Translations under genes and position numbers: made by a program
NCBI GenBank assembly: GCA_028023455.1
Contig: JAQFVV010012498.1
Coordinates: 3,626,797 to 3,690,796, forward strand
DNA: 64,000 nt
Reading direction: 5' to 3'
DNA from: Epiperipatus broadwayi
Lineage: Eukaryota; Onychophora; Udeonychophora; Euonychophora; Peripatidae
Shown here: positions 60,808 through 64,000 of the stretch, piece by piece
How the letters are laid out: every line of letters begins with the position of its first letter
How positions within the stretch are numbered: the first letter of the stretch is position 1
Notes under the pieces: model-generated
Database searches by the model: none
Told to the model about the DNA's origin: nothing
The model's input: only the letters and a program-made list of their open reading frames with translations

Positions 60808-61093
60808 CAGTATCCATTATAAAATATTATATATATATATATAAATTTAACGGTCAATACAGTATTATAGTTTAAATTCTTTTGTAGTGCTTTTGATTAC
60901 ATGGTAATCCTTGTCAGTTTTAACTGAATTTCAATTTTTTTAAACCTAATGTTATGTATATTTCCATAAGCTGTGTATGGCCATATTTGAACTTGCCTAT
61001 TAATAACATCATCCTTATATTTATCAATCAAAATTGCCTCTTTAATTTTCCTCTCTTTGTCTTTCTTCCATTAATATATATATATATATATAT
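60192..61093. other. AT-rich spacer with (TA)n tracts
   Basis: (TA)n at 60767-60804, 60830-60842 and 61074-61092. The last directly abuts the LTR at 61094. No gene. Confidence 0.6.
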
Positions 61094-61852
61094 TGTGACA
61101 CGACAACTTTCTTTCTTCCCCTACTAACTGAATTTTAGTTATTAGAATCGTCATCGAGGGCACCACCAAGGATTTCTCTCTTGGAACCTGGTCACGTAAC
61201 TTTACATAAACCTGGTCTTTATTTATTTTCGAACGATGATTCACTGATTATAAACTTTGATTATAATCTCACAGGGGTTTTCCTTTAAGAACACTAACTA
61301 ATTATTATAAATAATTCAAGAATTCGAGAATACGTTGGACAAAAAAACTTTTAATTTCTTTTACTACTATTTATTATTAATAACCTTATAATTCTATCCG
61401 ATCCAGAAAGAACTGACTTACAATTTCTGATTTTCCCTCTGTTTACTTTCTAATTATGCTTCCCAAATATTTACCATAGATTTACTCGCGCCTACACTAA
61501 TACTGCGAATTCTAGCAGACGTGTATATAAGGCGACTTATAGTATTTTTAATCTTTCCTGAAGTTTATTTTTAAACTCCACTTTCTTTGGTACATAAATA
61601 AATTGCAAAAATCTTACAATGAACGTATAAGTGTCTTTTGTTTTCTTATACTTTCAATTCTTTCCTTATTTTCTATTAACAAACGAGTAACGCCCCAATG
61701 TTCTCTGTTACTTGGCAACGCACTTTTATACCCCCACCCTGTTGTTACTCTCTAGATCGAATAGATATTAAATAATTTAAAATACAGTTATTTCAATATT
61801 TCATAAAAAATATTGAATGCAAATTAACATTAATAGATTACAATATTAAACA
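61094..61852 (-). repeat. 3' LTR of element D (~759 bp)
   Basis: On the minus strand it starts TGTTTAATATTG (61852) and ends GTCGTGTCACA (61094), i.e. TG...CA. A strong TATA box, GGGTATAAAAGTGCG, lies at about 61717-61732 within the LTR, so transcription would start near 61695. An AATAAA signal lies further on (near 61572). The partner LTR is mostly outside the window. Confidence 0.8.
61723..61730 (-). promoter_or_regulatory. LTR TATA box
   Basis: TATAAAAG read on the minus strand in a GC-rich setting inside the LTR of element D, about 120 bp from the LTR start, as expected for a U3 core promoter. Confidence 0.65.
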
Positions 61853-61872
61853 AATTTATTTCCCCCCTCTAT
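61853..61872 (-). other. Polypurine tract of element D
   Basis: The minus strand reads AATAGAGGGGGGAAATAAAT directly before the LTR start, the expected position for the plus-strand primer. Confidence 0.75.
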
Positions 61873-62900
61873 TGTTGAAACATTTGTAATAAACATAATA
61901 AATGAAAATTAAATTAAAGATATAGTTCTATTACGCTTTACTTAGAGTTCTCATTAATTAAAAGTTTATAATTACCCTGATCGATCAGAGCGGAGTGGCC
62001 TGATTTTCATCGGTTTTACATACCATTGGTCGTGCCTTTGTTTTTGTACATGCGAATTCCATGAGTGTTCCTTTGGTTGTCCGGCTAGCAATATCCGTTT
62101 CTTCCATTCCATAACTCTCTCGATAGCTTCATTCAGATGGAGTGGCAGTCAATTCCCCAAAGGGGAAGGTTGTGATAACTTTAGCCGCTATACATTTGAC
62201 AAGAGTCCGCAAAAATTAAATTATAATAATAATATTTTTTATTGTTCGAAACACAGCTGCTTTCTTTATTGTCCTTGCTGGTCTCTCAAAGTCAAGTCAA
62301 CTGATCTCTCTAAAAGTGATCTTATCTCCCACTCTTTCTTATTTTGTTTTTTTAATTAGCATAATAGCAATTACTAACCAAATATTTTTACTTTGTGAAA
62401 GTTTCAACAATAGAGTATAATTACTACCAAGAATCTAATTTTGTTTTCTTTTCCCCACCCTTTTATCTCTCAAATTTTTCTCCCTTTTAATTAAACACTT
62501 TTAACATTTTTTTTTTAATAAATTATATTCAATTTTATTTGTTTATTTCAAAATAAAAGTTCAAAATTTTTACCCTTTCCATTAAATCAAAACCATTTGT
62601 TAATTAATTCTTTTTTTTTTCATTTTACAAACTATTTAACTTCAAAATATTTATGACAAATTATAAATATGTGAGCTTATATATATATGAGCTGACTTAA
62701 AATATCAGCTCATTGCCCCATTTGTCATAAAAAAACAATAAAAAAAAACTTTAATTGCCCCGCGGTGACTTGTCCCAACTTTTCTTGGGGTTATAGTTAC
62801 TCGTACTCGCGGGTTCATTACAGTTCTCCCATCTAACTTTACTTTCTCCACCTACCCCCTGGTCCTCCCATTTTATATCTTGTAATATTTCTAATTCTTC
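61873..62900 (-). other. Internal region of element D after gag, no pol domains
   Basis: 62760-62900 continues the gag region with acidic and GC-richer sequence. 61985-62170 (minus) reads EAIERVMEWKKRILLAGQ and later PMKIRPLRSD, which could be the extreme tail of a lost pol or env-position ORF. The rest is AT-rich. No catalytic motif of protease, RT, RNase H or integrase is present. Confidence 0.5.
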
Positions 62901-62909
62901 CTCAATGGA

Positions 62910-63760
62910 TTACCGACGGTTTTCGGCCAACTTACATTGCACACTTGATAGAAGGTTAAATCTGATAGTTCGCACTATCTGGAATTGATCCATCGGATAT
63001 GCCTCCAAGGCTCTCAATTTTGCCGCTTGACGTTGAAAAAACTGACTGTACGTATCGTCTTTGTCCACTTTATACTTTTCTTGCGATATCTTCATGCGTA
63101 TGGTTTCTTGTTTCTCAATGCTTCAAAACCCTCGCAAAATCATAGTTTGATATTCTTGGGATGTAGGGGGTTTGTAATTTACCGCCTTCCACCATTCCCT
63201 AGCGACACCACTCAAATGGCTCGTTGCTATTATGATCTTCTCTTTTTCTTTCGACCTATGGACGTAGAAAAAATCATCTAGACTGTCCAGGTAGTCAAAG
63301 GGGCTTTCCTCCCTTTCCCCTTTAAATGTTTTTATGTGTATAAATTTCGCCAACGTGACCCTATCAAACTCTTCTTCTCCAGATTCATTGAGCTTTTTTT
63401 TATTACCTCTATCTCTCAGTTTATTTGTATAGCCTTCTTGTTCAGGATTTCTTTAGTTTCCCCTGTAAACTGCTCTGTCTCTTCATTTTCTACCTTTTCT
63501 TTCTCTTTACTGACTTTATGGTCCTCTGGGTCTATGACTTCCCTCTTGTTATTGTTCCTATTTTTTTCCCTCTCTTTTAATTCATTCACATCTTTCCTCA
63601 ATTCTTGTATCATGCCTTTCATTTCTTTTATTTCTTTACGGTCTTCCATTACAATTTCTTTGAGCTCAGCGATAGCTTTCAATATTTCTTGCAACTGACA
63701 CCGCTCGGGGTTTTTAAATGTTACCACCAGGCTTTCCATGCTACTTTCGTCCTCACTCAT
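62910..63760 (-). pseudogene. gag of element D, frameshifted and with a stop
   Basis: From ATG at 63760 the first 114 codons give an acidic start (MSEDESSMESL) and a Lys/Glu-rich coiled coil at about residues 20-70 (ELKEIVMEDRKEIKEMKG). The frame shifts near 63420, and 63353-63123 then carries the gypsy gag core: FKGEREESPFDYLDSLDDFF, IIIATSHLSGVAREWW. A TGA at 63123-63125 interrupts it, and 63095-62910 continues in the same frame with TYSQFFQRQAAKLRALEAYP and TIRFNLLSSVQCKLA. No zinc knuckle was found. Gag would form the particle. The start fits a leader of about 200 bp from the LTR. Confidence 0.82.
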
Positions 63761-63964
63761 ATTTTATTCTTTTGTTTTATTTAATTTTATATTTGAACTC
63801 ATAACCTTCCCTATGAGAATACTGATGTACCACCACCATCTGAAATCCACCCCCTTACTAAAAAATTTACTCTCTCTTTTAACTCTAATCTCTGGGCGTT
63901 TCTCTTGTTAACGAGCCCGACATGTTGGAAGCGCCATTTTCTAACTTTCCTTCCCTCACTCCTC

Positions 63965-64000
63965 TGTGACATGACAACTTTCTTCTTCCCCTACTAACTG
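63965..64000 (-). repeat. Inner edge of the 5' LTR of element D
   Basis: The 36 bases seen match 61094-61130. The rest lies beyond the window. A possible primer-binding site, TGGCGCTTCCAACATGTCGG on the minus strand (63916-63935), begins about 29 bp inside, further than usual, so it is uncertain. Confidence 0.75.

Larger units (their letters stand above)
61094..64000 (-). mobile_element. Gag-only LTR retrotransposon D (runs off the window)
   Basis: TGTGACACGACAACTTTC at 61094 and TGTGACATGACAACTTTC at 63965 begin two same-orientation repeats (36 bp of the second is visible; one substitution and a small indel). Between them, on the minus strand, lie a gag relic (63760-62910), about 0.8 kb of non-coding DNA, and a purine tract next to the left LTR. 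The internal region is only 2.1 kb and contains no protease, RT, RNase H or integrase core. It thus looks like a non-autonomous, gag-bearing LTR element derived from a gypsy parent. Confidence 0.75.

Noticed and set aside
63336-63698. 120-codon plus-strand Phe/Ser/Leu-rich ORF
   Set aside because: Antisense of the coiled-coil gag of element D.

Overview
This is a very AT-rich stretch of an animal nuclear genome made almost entirely of decayed transposable elements, microsatellites and unidentified AT-rich spacer. I find no convincing host gene. The element mix (Ty3/gypsy LTR elements of several lineages, an RTE-clade LINE, other LINEs, Penelope-like GIY-YIG fragments, hAT transposons, a tRNA-like SINE family) points to a metazoan. 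One gypsy lineage has an integrase motif I associate mainly with arthropod elements, so an arthropod is plausible, but the sequence does not settle the phylum.

Layout. 1-3860: 3' part of a gypsy element (gag, protease, RT, RNase H, integrase, polypurine tract, ~190 bp LTR) with several stops and a frameshift. 4112-~8737: a hAT transposon of the ZMYM1-like type on the minus strand, broken by only two stops and hosting a cluster of palindromes. 8740-12840: microsatellites, AT-rich spacer and a Penelope-like fragment. 12847-15640: a degenerate LINE. 15640-19430: RTE and LINE fragments and the first SINE. 19430-24400: palindromic and repeated units, two more SINE copies, a LINE RT relic. 24400-40250: mostly featureless AT-rich sequence with long (TA)n tracts and a few Penelope and LINE scraps. 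40250-41160: a ZBED-type hAT relic. 41215-43470: a degenerate gypsy pol. 44162-54298: one ~10 kb gypsy element recognised by its paired ~1.7 kb LTRs around a decayed gag-pol, with a ~2.55 kb GC-richer insertion in one LTR and a 483 bp non-autonomous hAT (8 bp target duplication) in the other. 56039-56148: another SINE. 56884-60180: an essentially full-length RTE LINE with an 11 bp target duplication. 61094-64000: a gag-bearing LTR element that appears to lack pol.

There is no operon or cellular pathway here. The genes relate only as parts of mobile elements: gag/pol for LTR elements, endonuclease plus reverse transcriptase for LINEs (which may also have mobilised the SINEs), and transposases for hAT elements and their internally deleted derivatives. 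All recognisable coding regions are broken. The most informative objects are the nested LTR element at 44-54 kb with filled and empty insertion sites, the gag-only LTR element at the right edge, the SINE family, and several young and old palindromes.
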